A DNA stretch of 64,000 nt from Mariannaea sp. PMI_226. Its lineage: Eukaryota > Ascomycota > Sordariomycetes > Hypocreales > Nectriaceae. The notes under the pieces were generated by a model. It worked only from the letters and a program-made list of their open reading frames with translations, ran no database searches and had not been told where the DNA came from. A program made the position numbers and the translations under genes. Below, piece after piece: positions 22,475 through 34,991 of this stretch. Position 1 is the first letter of the stretch, and every line of letters begins with the position of its first letter. The stretch is taken from the NCBI GenBank assembly GCA_024336345.1, contig JANFOG010000006.1, positions 2,666,001 to 2,730,000 of the forward strand. The letters run 5' to 3'.

Positions 22475-23908
22475 TCAAGACCACTTAGCGAGAGGGTTCC
22501 ACGGAAGGCGGATCGTGCCCCCGTCTCTGCAATAGACAATCCCAACACCTCCCGTCTCCGTTCTGTAATAGCAGACCAGCGTCTTCGGATCCCAACCGTA
22601 GAACCCGCCTGCTCCAAAAACCTGTCCTGAACCCTCCATCTCGCCGTCCTTTTCCAGCTGCTCAAGCCTCGGCTTTCTACAGAAGGGTGTTAGACTGCGT
22701 AGTGACTCGCGCATTATTTCAATATTTTCGTCGCTACAGATGGGTACTTACGTCAAAGGATTCTCATAGCCCCACACGCAAGCAATGATTCGAGATGGCG
22801 GAGGCTGGCAGAATTCCATCCGCTTTTTCGATAGGGCCTCATGCTTAATTTCGATATTGGACGTATCTGTGCTGTAGGAAAGCTTGTGTTAGTTTAATAT
22901 TATTTTGAATTCAGCCAATAGGGGTGACCAACTCAGCTGCGACAAGCTCCATTGGTCGATCGCCGTACGCGTACAGCACGTTAAACATCTTTCGTCGTAC
23001 CTCAGGCCACGGGTCCCCAAGTTGCTCAACCAGTTTGTCGCCCTTCAGCGTCAATGTTTGCTGCGGTGAAACCAAACTCCTAACTATCTGCGTGACGTCC
23101 TTGTCCGCAAATACGGCGCCATATATGAAGAGTGGCGGCCCACTGGGAGGCACAAACGTGCTCAGCCCACTGGCACCTGAAGGCAGTGCTCCTTCGGGAT
23201 AATGGGCCGCGGGAGGCGTGGCTACACTAGGAGCTACGCTGATCCCGTCACCAGCTGCAATGTGACCAAAGTTCTGGCTAACAGGTGGAGGTTGTCCATG
23301 ATACGGTGGCGGCGGCCCAGGCATTGGGGATCCTTGGGGTCCAGGTACATATACTGGATACACATGCACTTGCGTTTGCGGCGTGGGTGACGGTTGGTGA
23401 TTCTGCTGAGGCTTGTTTCCAAAGAGACCAAATATCTTAGATCCAATTGCACCTGCGCCGGCTATTGCAATGGACTGGGTCATCTTGCCTAGCCCGTGAT
23501 TGTGATGCCCTTCAGTCTTGTGCCCGAAAGCTGTACCGGCTAGGAAACCGCTGCCCATGGCGAGTGCAGCCTTGCCCAACCCACGATCTCCGTCCTGGAC
23601 GGGCACATCAGCGGCTTCCGGGGCGGGAGCGTACGAAGATTCGTTGGTAGGAGGGGACTGATGGTCCGGGGGAGGGGAGTATAGCATTTGGTCTGGTGGA
23701 GGAGTAGGATACTCCCATTGTGTCGCGCCAGTGGCAGCAAAGACGTAGTACCTAGGGGATGTGATGTTACAAACGGAGCTGATGGTACGAGGATCGCTCC
23801 TACTCACCATGCATTGTGCTCGGGGCTCCAGTTGGCTAACCAGCCAGCGGGTAGGGGGGGGGCGGCCCGAAGAGGAGCCTCTGGAGGTGACCAATTTGGT
23901 GTTGACAT
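22475..23908 (-). CDS. WW-domain protein with glycine-zipper-like segment
   Basis: Four exons (23808-23908, 22933-23751, 22752-22871, 22475-22676) give 413 aa, all junctions phase 2. The N-terminal WW domain is split by the first intron and reads LPAGWLANWSPEHNAWYYVF then GATQWEYP. WW domains bind Pro-rich ligands. The next 150 residues are Pro-rich with an Ala/Gly zipper (ALAMGSGFLAGTAFG and IAIAGAGAIGSKIFG) flanking a His-rich HHNHG. The second half is a conserved-looking globular domain (FIYGAVFADKDVTQIVR, GDPWPEVRRKMFNVLYAYG, RPMELVAA) ending with YGWDPKTLVCYYR. Probably a cytoplasmic scaffold; no specific role is known to me. The third exon uses a GTTGGT donor upstream. Upstream poly-C in exon 1 codes Pro-Pro. 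Confidence 0.8.
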
Positions 23909-25754
23909 CTAGGTAAGGTAGTGTCTTGGATATTGTCGATGATCGTGTGAAATAGGGTTCAATCGTGGGTGCGAATAGAGCACTCCGTGGCTCAGGAGGA
24001 TCGGAAGGATATTCCAGATTTTTGGGAGAAGATATTAACGGAGTGAGTCGATGGTGGGAGACCCCTAATATAGATCAGCTGAACCTGTTGCCTACAGTCA
24101 TTGGGAGGTCGATTGGCCTGAATTACTTGCCGCTAGTGCGGCTGGAGCTGAAGCGTGGCGGCACGGAGGCTTAGGATGGAGGGCTGAAGGACCATGTCAA
24201 CATGTGAGCTAACACACTAGTATAAGACATGCGATTCTACTAGGCCCAAGCCAGTATTACTGCTGATCTGCTTCTCTCATCGGAGCGGGCGTTATCGTCG
24301 CAACAGGGAACTTACAGTGAGATGCATTTTGAAAGTTTCAGCCTGTACCGGCTCCGGCGTACCTAACAGAAAGGGGTAATTAGGCCCAGAATGCAGCAAT
24401 AGGAAAGTAGGGAGCTTGAGAGCCGGGGCTAGGCGGGCCAGAGCCAGTACAAGCAAAAAGATATCAATTTAAATGCATCCCACTGTAGACTACTTCGAGG
24501 GCACCACTTCCCGTTCTGATAATACGTGTAGCGATAAGGCGGATCCCAGTCAATCATTTTTCCGTTGGATGAGGGGGTCCGCTTAAAGCACAATATGGTA
24601 ATATTCTCTGCATCTAATCTGTACAGATGTGCATTTCAAAAGTTTCTGCTCGCAAAAACGCCACAAGGTTTGAACAGCCAATGAAAAAGCAAGCCAGATA
24701 CATTGGATACTTCCTCTACTTGAGCTCCCCTATAATATACCTGCCCTCAGTGGGAAACGGATCGCTGCCTACCACTACCTACTTTCCAAGCCATACATAT
24801 TATCCCTGAAGATATAGGGACCTTAGCAGGCATTGCCATAAGGCTGCTGTTTTTCTATGTATATCAATGTAACTGACAGGGATAAGAGGATTTGGCGTCT
24901 CTAGGGCGAGCAGAAACCTTTGAAATGCTTCTCCGTATTCAGATGCTTGCATTTCAGCCACCGGAACATCGGCAAGTCCATTGGCAACAAGAGCCACGGT
25001 TGGCCTGAGCGAAGACATGAGACCGTCGCGCTCCAAGTGCCGAACAAGCGCCTGCTAAGCCATGCTCGGCGATAGCGCATGCACGTGTGTGCCCATCTGT
25101 GTCGTTGCAACGTCGCTTGGACGAATTGCATCATTTGGCCAGTTTTTTTAAAGGATGATCCCAGAATAGAGTGAAGTGGTTGAGGCTTGTGTAAACGGCA
25201 ACGCAATTCGACCATGAGACACATGTGATTGCAAAGAACGAAGAGTGCAGTCCCTTTGTACGCCCCTTTGGAAAATAGGCATGAAAGGGCGGTTCGGGCA
25301 TTGCAAAGGATGAGAGTACGTTTTTCCCTTGTAATGGGCAAATGCTCAAAGTTACTCTGTACTTACTTTAGCGTGGGACCACCGTTTTACCATGGCAACA
25401 CTAGTGGCTTGGGTGACGCCTTCTGACATATCATGATTGCACAGAGTACTTCGTACCAAACGGTCGACTCTGGGGTCCCAAACGACAGCTACTAAAAAAA
25501 GTACCCACCTAAATAGGGCTGAAATTGGAGGAGACACAATACTGTGTATGTCTGAGTCTGTTTACCCCACCGCCGTCCTCCAAACTGGAGTCAGCCAAGG
25601 CGTTGTCGACCTCCAGGTATATCTCCATTTGAGCCTCATATAGCACGGCTTATTCATCCAGTTGATCGGAACTAGGAATCCTGCCTTTGATCATGCATTT
25701 AGTTGAGCCTTATGACATGTTAGTCACAAGCGACTTGACTTCCTAGGACGAAAT
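23909..25754. other. Intergenic, no supported gene
   Basis: A minus ORF at 24800-25036 has coding-like composition (SSLRPTVALVANGLADVPVA) and is preceded by a TTAG acceptor-like sequence, so it could be the last exon of an eroded gene. Nothing upstream of it could be matched. A CCGGCTCCGG word occurs at 24348-24357. Confidence 0.35.
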
Positions 25755-25832
25755 TGTAACGGTCTGATCGGTTCCCAAGGGATAAACCAGGTCGCAATAG
25801 GTTTATGTTGGCAGAATGGTTGGGGCGTTATA
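25755..25832 (-). repeat. Truncated LTR of the same Ty3 family as the element at 60568
   Basis: TGTAACGGTCTGATCGG... matches the first 80 bp (plus-strand left end) of the LTR at 60568 almost base for base, then similarity stops at about 25832. It ends 10 bp from the stop codon of the DUF3176 gene, so it may form part of that gene's 3' UTR. Confidence 0.75.
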
Positions 25833-25842
25833 TTATAAGCTT

Positions 25843-27596
25843 TTACTTAAGCTGTGCTTTATACTCCTTAGCCCCTTTCTTAAGATCTTTAATATCTTTA
25901 ACTTTAGTGCGGATTAACCCGGTAGCTTTGTCAAATGTACAGTCCAATAGTGCAAGTACGGACGACTTCCACAGCGGTGCTTTGTGATGCTTAGCATTGC
26001 TAACAATAGTTAAGACAGCAAACAAGATTGCGGCGAGCTCAATCGCAATAGGCCCGACTACCCAAGACCAGCGAATGAATACGAATGTCTCTGATGCTAT
26101 CCGATACCCCCGCGCAACCTGGGAGTTCGGCCCTGATGAACGCACGTAATCCGTCATGCTCATAGCCATCTTCTCAAAACGCTTTGGAAGGTCCACGTCC
26201 CCCATTAGCGCTGCGCTAATGCCAGGATTCATATTATCCCAGTATCCATCCACCCATTCTGTGGCGAGCGTGGACGACTCGAAGAAGATCTGTAGGCTTT
26301 TGAGAGCTGACCAGGAAACTTTTAGTTGCGGGACACCCTCTGTCATGGATTCATTTGTCCAGACGATATCCTTCTCCAAGTCCCCGTGGTCACCCCCCAT
26401 CCATCCATTATGGCTAATATGAACTTCTTTAACGCTCCCAAACTCGAAGCTACTGCCGTTTGCTTTCGTATTTGAATATTCGTATGCTGCTAGGGATAAG
26501 GCGCATTCCGTAATGTTGACATCGTACTGAGCATCAACATAGGGATTCCACGTTGACCGGTAGACAGCAAACTTAGAAATAGTTGGAAAGTCGGGAGGTA
26601 GACCGTAGGAGTAATTGCTTAGCGATGATGATGAACTAAAATCGAAAATTGTCCCCAGTTCTGTAGCATCCAAGCGAGTTGAGAGAGTCAGTCCTCCGGG
26701 TGTCGTCATGTTGCACTGTCGATGACTGTCGGAAGGTAATCCTGAACAGTGTTCCTTTTGCAAAGTCAATGTGGTGACGTCCTCGCAGGTGCTCTTGAAA
26801 CCAAGAGATATATATGAATCCTCCCAGACACAAGACCCGGTACAGATAAACAGCGGAGGGCTGCTAATATTGAAAAGCCCTTGAAGTACGGCAGACTGCA
26901 TCAGGGGATCCTGAGGTACGCTGTCTAAGTGGCGAGATTAGAATCTTCTTCCAGAGTTTGGTTTAGATTAGGCTTACTGATCACACTATTTGGCAATTTC
27001 CCTGAGAAATTGCGGGCATATGCATGCGCATATCCAAACGTTGCGTTACTATCGAACGCGACGATATCTCGTGGTTGTAGGTTTACGACTTGTTGAACCA
27101 GAGGACCAAAGGCAAGCCGGAAAATAGTGATCAATGCGCCAACAGTGGCCAGGTTCCATCGAACTCTGAAGATAAAGATGACAGAGCCGTAAGGACCCCT
27201 ACTAGCCTCATCAAACCTGTCGAGGTTGTACAACTGGCGGGGACAAATCTTGAAATGAAGCCACTTGAGTTGGCTAATAAAGGCGCTCACGTTGTGCATT
27301 ATCGCTGAGGTGCAGGCAGTTGTGAGGGTGGCTATAATGGCGTTTATGGATATCGGGAATGACCACGAAGAAAGGGGTTTCTCGTCCATAAAATAGAATA
27401 TTGCGACGATGCTGGCCAGAAGAAAAAGACTAGCCAAAGACGATAAAACCTCGAAAGCCCATCCTGCCGTAGAAAGAGTTCCGTGACGTACATATTCTTC
27501 GCTGTCAGAGATTGTTGTCGATGACTCCGAGTGGGTATGGTAAATCTGCGTTAGCTCGCATCTAGGCGATTTCGGGACCCAATAATTCTGTGGCAT
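25843..27596 (-). CDS. DUF3176-family multi-pass membrane protein
   Basis: Exons 26978-27596 and 25843-26924 with a 53-nt intron (GTAAGC...CACTTAG) that removes an in-frame TAG; 566 aa. Three N-terminal TM helices (about residues 47-70, 82-104, 148-168) contain the family-typical WNLATVGALITIFRLAFGPL. A long extracellular Cys/Asn-rich domain (CTGSCVWEDSYISLGF; repeated N-x-S/T sites) follows, then a last TM helix (VVGPIAIELAAILFAVLTIV) and a basic LKKGAKEYKAQLK tail. This order is that of fungal DUF3176 proteins. They are expanded plasma-membrane proteins of unknown function. Confidence 0.85.
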
Positions 27597-29330
27597 CTTG
27601 ATTACCGGATCTCTATTTCAAGAGCACTTTGATATTATTAATAAAAGGACGAAACTCTTTTCAGGGTTGGAGCTTTGAGGACTAGATTTAGTTTATGGGT
27701 AACAAGTGAAGACAGTGGATTGCTTATTGCATTGGGGTGCCATGCTGTCCTAATGTCATTTTATACTTAGTTTTTTCCAAGCTGAATTTGCTATTTGCTC
27801 TGACGGCAGCTTCAGGCTGGCGCTTGACTTGGTGGCTGAAACATTTACACTCTCAATCCACCCAAATATAGATGCCTTTAATCCAGCTATTGCCTCTCAC
27901 TTGTCGGCTGCTTAGTAGGCATTGTCTGGCCAGAATTAAGGCCAGCTGAGCGGAATTATGCCAGCGGCTAACACAAGACGGTAGACACTATAAGATCCTG
28001 CGCTAGCCTAATGTAGCTAGAGTCAGAGAATTAGATTCAGCTCGAATCGCGTGGATATGTGATTATGGGAAAGTAACAAGACATATTGAGATAATTTTTT
28101 CCCCCTACGTACTCAGTTTGAGTGGGACATCTCCGTAGCAATCCTCTACATAGTTCTAGATGCAAGAGATTCTCGGAGTTGTCTAGTCGACTTTCCGAGA
28201 TTTATGAGCATCAAACCGAACTAATTATCACATGAATATTTGTTTCGTTATTTTATTTCATTTTTGTAAGGTGAGAATAGTAAGAAAAAGAATGATGGTT
28301 GTTAACTGAAGAGAGAAGAAAGCAGCATTGAGTTCTCTTGGCCGCATTTTCTTCATTTACGCTTCAGCTTCTCAGTTTCGTTTTTTATCGCTCGACTCTC
28401 CGAAACTACATGACCTCAAAATCATTCTGTATCCACGTTAAACTCAATATCCTTTGGCATCAACCACATCCGGATTGCACTGTGCATTTTATGTCTAAGA
28501 ATGATTCGAGTCGCTATTGCCAGTTCAGTATCGCTCAACGTAGAAGCCAAAAATAGGTTACATACGACCCACAAATGTTGGCTGCTGTTAATTAGAATGC
28601 TGAATGAAAATAGACCTAGACATTGCAGTTTCACAATGTCCAGATGCGCCAGTACGGCAAGCCCCACTGAGAGGTCTGAGCTCAGGGTGACATGTCGGAC
28701 AATATTTTAGGCATGAGACGTATTCTGTAGGTCTGCGGCAAGATTTAGCAGCTAAATGGAATATATAGCGTAATTGTTGATTGGTATTCAAGCGGTTTTA
28801 TGGTAGATCGCTTGCATTTTGTCCACCACTGAAGTAGTTGTAAGGACAATTCAATCACTGATTACCTACCTACCTGTAAGCTGTAAACAAAAGTAACAAC
28901 TCCAACTCTCTTCCCAAGAATCCAACTATTCCCTACCCAATAATCGGGCGTCGACGGCTTAATCCGACTCAAGTCAGCTGAGTGTAAAGCGGCAAGCGAT
29001 TAGATACGAAGAAGCAAGTGCTAAATTATCTACCACTACTGGTGTTTAGACAGTTCAAGTTGAGCTCCAGGGATCAACGAATTTAGCTAAGCCACCAAAC
29101 TTTGCAAATTGGGTCAGGAATCTGAAAGCAGCTGTGGAAGCTCAAGGTGGAGAGATGAGATGTCAGATTACACCACAGTCATTGGCTCACCCATGGAGGG
29201 AGTTGGAAGCAAAAACTATGCCAAATGCACCTTTAACGAGCGCAGAAATGTTAGTCGATGAGAACATAACTAAATAAGTAGAGCTACTAGGAGAAATTGA
29301 GTGAGAATATACGAAAACATTCTGAAGCTA
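27597..29330. other. 1.7-kb intergenic region, nothing recognised
   Basis: AT-rich, with short ORFs only. No repeats, RNA-like structures or splice-linked frames stood out. Confidence 0.5.
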
Positions 29331-29891
29331 TCAATGCTTCCCCTTCCTTGGTGTCCAACCGTTATTGGCAACCTGAACAGCCCCCGCAACTAACGCCAAA
29401 CTTGCCGCCGCTAGTTTGACGCTCTTCTCTAATGTCTCGAGTGTCAACCATTCTGCCCCTTGCGTAGTTGCTGGAGCCGGTGCATCCTTCTTAGCAGCAC
29501 CTGCATGTGGTTCAACGTCGCTTAGCTCGGTCTCTGCAACTGCTCGATTAACATACATCGCTTGGCTATTTGAGAGCAATAGTAAATAATTGTTAGCGCT
29601 AAATCATAGAATGGGTGATATCAGGAAACGTCATACGATGCAACGGGGGGCTCCTGCTCATAGGAGAACGAGTGCGTGGTTTCAGTAATAAACCCGAATT
29701 TTCTCGTCTTCGTCTTCGTATATGTCCTCACGCGACCATGTTGCGAAGCCTCTGCAAGCTCTTGGTCCTGCTGCGACTAATGCAGACGGGAGTTCAGCGT
29801 TGAACGAAGCTTAATAATGTGGGGATGGCATGATGTGTGAGGCTATAGCGTTGAAACCAACCTTTTTGGACTTCTCATTCTTCCCCCACAT
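29331..29891 (-). CDS. Small unknown protein, three exons, 134 aa
   Basis: The last exon (29331-29565) is visible as an ORF. Reading back through a clear acceptor (CTAACA...CAAATAG) links it, in phase 2, to exon 29637-29776, and through TTAG in phase 0 to a 10-codon first exon 29862-29891 starting MWGKNEKSKK. The full frame is then open from ATG to TGA with no internal stop. The product is basic and Gln/Thr-rich at the N-terminus (KTKTRKFGFITETTHSF), has an Ala-rich linker (KKDAPAPATT), an amphipathic/hydrophobic helix (LEKSVKLAAASLALVAGAVQ) and a basic tail WTPRKGKH. A tail-anchored or peripheral membrane protein is possible. Family unknown. Confidence 0.6.
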
Positions 29892-32823
29892 GGTTAGCTA
29901 GCCTCACCTAGTAGTGAGATCAATATCCAGTGGTAGGCTAAGAATAGAAGAGGACAGGCGGCCTGGAACTGCTGGAGTGAATGAAGATCTGGGTTCCCTG
30001 CTACATGCTACGTGATAATATGATATTAGGCGGTCGAGTTGGGCTCACTGCTGGAGTGGGGCAGCTGAGGTTGATTGGAGGACAGCGTTCTCCTACGGTG
30101 CGGGTTTATTAATTATCCCGTTATCCGTAAGCTTAGCCTTAGGCACCAGCTTCTTGGTTACGTAGCCCCTAAGTAGTTACTGTACTCCGTACCTACCTTG
30201 GTAGATATCAATCGTGGAGCTAAGCCCTCAGTTGCTACGCAAATGCCGTAATTGATCCTCTCTTAATCGTAGGACATGTTTGAGTAGAGTCACAGGACCT
30301 GAGAGGCCCTGAATTTTCCTTGAGAAAAAGGCGCTGCCTTACATAAACACAACAGCCCCGTCTAATTCAGTTCTCAGCAGCAGCTGCCTCCTGGTTGGCT
30401 AGCTTAGGCCCACTTCAGAGCTCTGATCAATCATATAATTTGTCGGGAGAAAATCCCACGCCCAAAAACACCCACCAAAGCAGGTGTCATGATGCGGAAG
30501 AACGATGTATGAAACGGTCGCGACACGCGGCTCAGAACAGCCACACCACAAATCCGGAAAGGGAAGGAAATCAGCCAAACAAATTAGATATAAATAAAGA
30601 GAACCATTTAACCAAATGGAAACACAAATCATAAGCTATATAAAAAGTCAAAAAGTCAGGGCAAAAGTAAGATATATTTGATGGTATGTTGATGCCTTGT
30701 CCGCAATGTTTCGCAGTTATTTTCTATGGCCTATGACTACAAATGTGAGCCAATCAAATTGCGGCAAGCAAAGCGAAAACTATATTAGCTAATGTAAGTG
30801 GCATATGCCAAAGAAGTGAATTTTATCCCCAACACAATAAATGTCGCTCAAAATGAGTTCCTTCCCATAGAAAAAAGGCACTTCCATATCATTACCCCTA
30901 TGCCCGGTAACCTTGTGACAATTTGCGATCAATCTAAGTCCTGTTTGATGCTTACCGATTTGGAGTATTCGTTCCAGCAGCTGTGGCGCGCGAGCAGCTT
31001 GGAGGACCGATTTAGCGTCCTTACAAGACTGTCCCAACTTCAGCTTCGTCATTCGTCGATGTCAACTCTAAGATGTTGTCTGAAGAGACTTTGAGAGACG
31101 CGTGGCTTTGAGGCTTGCTAAGGTGCTGGCACTTTGGTACTATGGCGAATGGTTGTCTATCCACCCGTCGCAGTGTCTGGCTCGTATCTCAATTGCTATA
31201 CAAATCAATTCTCTACCAGCTGCCTCCAGCTCAACTCTTGGTTCTAACACAAATTTATCACAGAAGTACCGCTACCTACGGTACATCTTATGCCTGCGAA
31301 TTGTGCGAAAATCTTGCTTTATCAGTGGCTGGAGCTGTGGACCATTTCCATGCTCCCTCCTCTCCTCACATTCGCCCCTGAAGACTAACAGCACCTGTAG
31401 GTCTACACAATAACTTATTACAGGTAAATTACGATACGTCAAGTCTCGGGTTGCTCTCGGAGTTACGAGAATACATACACGATGAAACGCGTCGCTTTCG
31501 AACCATCGTAAAACCATCTCATAAGTCTTAATCAAATCCTGCCATGGCATCTCGCTGAGGACAGAACAACTTACTAACGAGTGAAATTTCGTGCTTTTTA
31601 GCGTTTGAAAATGCTCTTCGATCAGGGAGACCAGAATATTGCAATGCGTTTATGACCATTCAACCTATGTCGCCCCATACTTCAGCTTCTGAACCACCTT
31701 CACCAGCGGTGTTAGCATAATGCCTTGCCCTGAAATTGTAATGGTGTCTCCGATTCTGCATAGAATAACTTAAATTACTTGACAACACCGCCACCCGATT
31801 AACTACCTCGGCCATAAGCTGATATTTACTCCAACAGGTCCCGTTTTCGTCAGAACCGAATCATGACAATTAGTTAACCGACTAAGTATAGTATCATCAG
31901 ACCGAATCACATGCCTCTAATCTGTCAAGGTCAAGTGGTCGTAGACCCAATGCCAAGATCAAAGTTCAGCTTTAATCTTCATTCATCCAAATTTTCTGGT
32001 GAATTCGGCCTTATGGAACCTAGCCAGCTGCCTTCAGGATCATTATGACCATTTTTTCCCGAGCTCTCAATTATTTCATGCTTAACATGCCACAGTATTC
32101 GCATTATCCGGGACGTTGCCGGTATCACGCGACAATGTTTCTGGCTAAATGCCTCTGCAGCCACATATAAGGCAAAAAACACCAATAGTAAGGACTGAAA
32201 TGCAATATATAACCAAGTAAGCGCATATCAATGTCAAGGATGGAAACTAGACTACCAGCTATGGTCCAACAAGAACCAATATAGTTTCGGGTAATTGACG
32301 ACATGCGCCAAAAATCATTCATAGAGGGCTTTAGATTATCTGACAACAGGTTCGTTTATACTCCAAATTAGTTTCGAAAGACGGTACAATTGGTGGTAGC
32401 TATTTACAAATAGCCTTAAACAATGCGCATTGGGTTGTCAGCTGCACCATATAGAGTGATATCCCGTCACTGATCAGCTCATCTCCCCGACGAGCCGACA
32501 GAATGAAACAAAAAGAGACGCTCCGGACCATTTTGAGATACGGAGCGTTCGTGAGGAGCAGGGAAATTGAGCCGCGCTCTCGGTTAGTGGTCCGAGTTTC
32601 AACATATTTCATAATCACCCGATGCATTTATCCACGAAGGTGTTACAACTCTATGCGGGTCAGTTGGCAGACGCATTCAGGCAGTGGTTTACGGCATGCT
32701 TCTCGATTGAGCTTCGATATTGACATACCAACAACTAAGGCTGAATTACCCCTCGCCTCATCGCCTTATTAAAATGAAACATTCGATTGCCATCAACCCT
32801 CAGATAACTACTGGTGGCTCGAA
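29892..32823. other. 2.9-kb region, no firm gene; possible eroded frames
   Basis: A minus ORF at 30789-31052 and a minus pair at 31979-32185/32125-32346 look mildly coding. The pair could be two exons joined through an ATTTCAG acceptor near 32196, giving a TM-like VFFALYVAAEAF segment. None could be matched to a family or given a full start-to-stop model. Confidence 0.35.
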
Positions 32824-32831
32824 CTATAAGA
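32824..32831 (+). promoter_or_regulatory. TATA-like element of the CE5 esterase gene
   Basis: CTATAAGA lies 87 bp upstream of the ATG at 32918, a plausible core promoter position for a highly expressed secreted enzyme. Confidence 0.4.
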
Positions 32832-32847
32832 GACCAGAACCCAGCGT

Positions 32848-32882
32848 CCAACATCCAACATCCAACATCCAGCATCCAGCAT
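32848..32882 (+). repeat. Heptamer tandem repeat (CCARCAT)x5 in the 5' leader
   Basis: CCAACAT three times then CCAGCAT twice, perfect in phase, directly between the TATA-like box and the start codon, so probably transcribed as 5' UTR. Confidence 0.8.
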
Positions 32883-32917
32883 CCAATACCACACAACAAA
32901 TTTCGCAAAACACCACA

Positions 32918-33870
32918 ATGTGGTCCACAACAAATCTTTTGCTTCTTCTCTCCGGTTCGCTCCTTGTGAACGGACAGTCATGCCCCGGCATCCACATTTT
33001 CGGGGCCCGGGAAACAACAGTCTCTGCCGGCTATGGATCCGCGGGCGCGTTCGTCAACATGATCATTGCTGCTCACTCCGGTGCCACCTCTGAAGCCATC
33101 GTCTACCCAGCATGTGGAGGCCAGTCTTCTTGTGGAGGTGTCTCATACGCAGACTCCGCAAAGCAAGGAACAAACGCGGTGGCCACGGCGGTTAATAACT
33201 TCAACAGTCGATGCCCAAATTCACAAATTATACTTGTTGGGTATTCCCAGGTAAGAAAAAGTTCCGTTTTTTTTCACAGTAGCCTAAAACTAATTAACTT
33301 CTGTGAATAGGGAGGCCAAATTATGGACAATGCACTCTGTGGAGGAGGAGATCCAGGCGCGGGCATTACAGACACGTCCGTTCCCATCTCGGCTAGTGCT
33401 GTGAAAATGATTAAAGCAGCCATCCTTATGGGCGATCCACGCTACGCCTATGGACTAGCATACGGAGTTGGAACCTGCAGAGCTGGAGGTGTAAGTATCT
33501 CAGTTTCCCGGGCTCACATAACCGACTAACAGCATTGTAGTTTGATGCTCGCTCATCGAAATTTTCGTGTCCCAGTGCCGACAAGGTTAAGCTCTACTGT
33601 GATGCAGAGGATCCTTATTGCTGCAACGGAAATGATGCTGCTCACCATCAGCAATATGTCAGCATTTATGGATCACAGGCCCTTGCTTTTGTTAACTCAA
33701 AGCTTGGGGGAACAAGCACCGGCACAAGCACCGCTCCAGGAACGTCTCAGACCGCCAGCTGTGCTGCACTATGGGGCCAATGCGGGGGCCAGGGTTGGAC
33801 TGGTGCAACATGCTGTTCAGCGGGAACTTGCAAGTACTTTAACGACTACTATTCTCAATGCCTTAACTGA
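32918..33870 (+). CDS. CE5 acetylxylan esterase/cutinase-fold enzyme with C-terminal CBM1
   Basis: Secreted serine esterase that removes acetyl groups from xylan, helping hemicellulose breakdown. Exons 32918-33250, 33311-33490 and 33541-33870 (280 aa), introns of 60 and 50 nt. Signal peptide is about residues 1-19 ([14 protein letters not shown]). The CE5 fold starts with [13 protein letters not shown]. The nucleophile Ser110 lies in GYSQGG, where the first intron falls between Gln and Gly. The other triad residues are the Asp of [10 protein letters not shown] and the His of [11 protein letters not shown] Gly/Thr/Ser linker ([16 protein letters not shown]) leads to a fungal cellulose-binding module ([15 protein letters not shown]...YYSQCLN, residues about 247-280). 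This matches acetylxylan esterases more than cutinases because of the CBM1 and the Cys pattern. Confidence 0.93.
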
Positions 33871-34991
33871 GGGCGACCATAAAGTACTGCATTTTTAGTA
33901 AAGAAGGAATTTTCTCTAGAAGATTTCTTGTTCTATATTGACATCTAGCGTTAAAATTGTAAATAAAACGCATATTTTAATTCTTCTATTTAAGAATGAT
34001 GTAAAAAGGATTCCTAGGCTATAGGGCAGCCCATTTGGTAGAAGGTAAGCATCTATGCATACGGATAGGTACCTACCACGTTAATGCGTACTATGGATGG
34101 TGTCATATGGTGCCATGAGTTATGGGAATTTAGATCATTATTGGTTTGAAGTTTGACGAGAGCTTGCTGACATAAACAAGTCTTGGCTTAGAATAATTCC
34201 GAATAGGAAACGTCTTGACCCATGGAAAAAGTCTTGGCTCAGAGGTGTTCAAGAGGAATAATAACTGTAGCCGTAGTTATGACCCTCCGCATCTTATCAG
34301 GTTACATGGAGGCAATCGAAAAGCTACTGCCTGGGAAAAGCAACTACACCATAATTATAATAGGTATAAACAATACTTCGGTTAAATCCGAAACTGCCAG
34401 TTGCCAAAATGCTAAACCGGTACCAGACGAGTAAGTCCCACCTATATATATGTTCTCCTCCCACTCAAAGCTGTATAGCACCAGGTGCTGGCCGATATGA
34501 GGCTGGCTAAGAATCGAGATGGCCATGAGTATCCGACAAGGCTGGTGATGTTGAAGACTTGGGCAAGGATCTTTAGCCTCACCCCTTATAATCAAGCCAA
34601 CTTTTCTCACCCAAGCAAAACAACTGCTGAAATTACATTTAGTATTAATTTATGATATTTGAGTATAGCCTACATTGCCATTCCCCCTAAGAAAAACTCC
34701 AGTAATAGACCCATTCCCTGTGATTTGTCCTATATAACGTGCAACTTATCCCCTCCTCTCTTCATGTGGTTAACTTATCTCGCCTAATGCCAACCGGCCT
34801 CAGTTCTTCAAGGAAAGTCGCGTAATGTTATGACCACATTTGCTGTCACCAAGCTAATCGACACAACACTTAATCCGCAAATAACAGCTACAGCTGTTAT
34901 CTAAATGTATTCAATTGAGTAGTCATCGTTTTCTCCTTTCCCCACCCTCAACTGTCCCTCCGCCCCCGGCCCGGCGGAAGAAACCACAGGC
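33871..34991. other. Intergenic, no gene seen
   Basis: AT-rich 3' flank of the esterase. The ORF at 34222-34434 has no recognisable motif. Confidence 0.45.
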
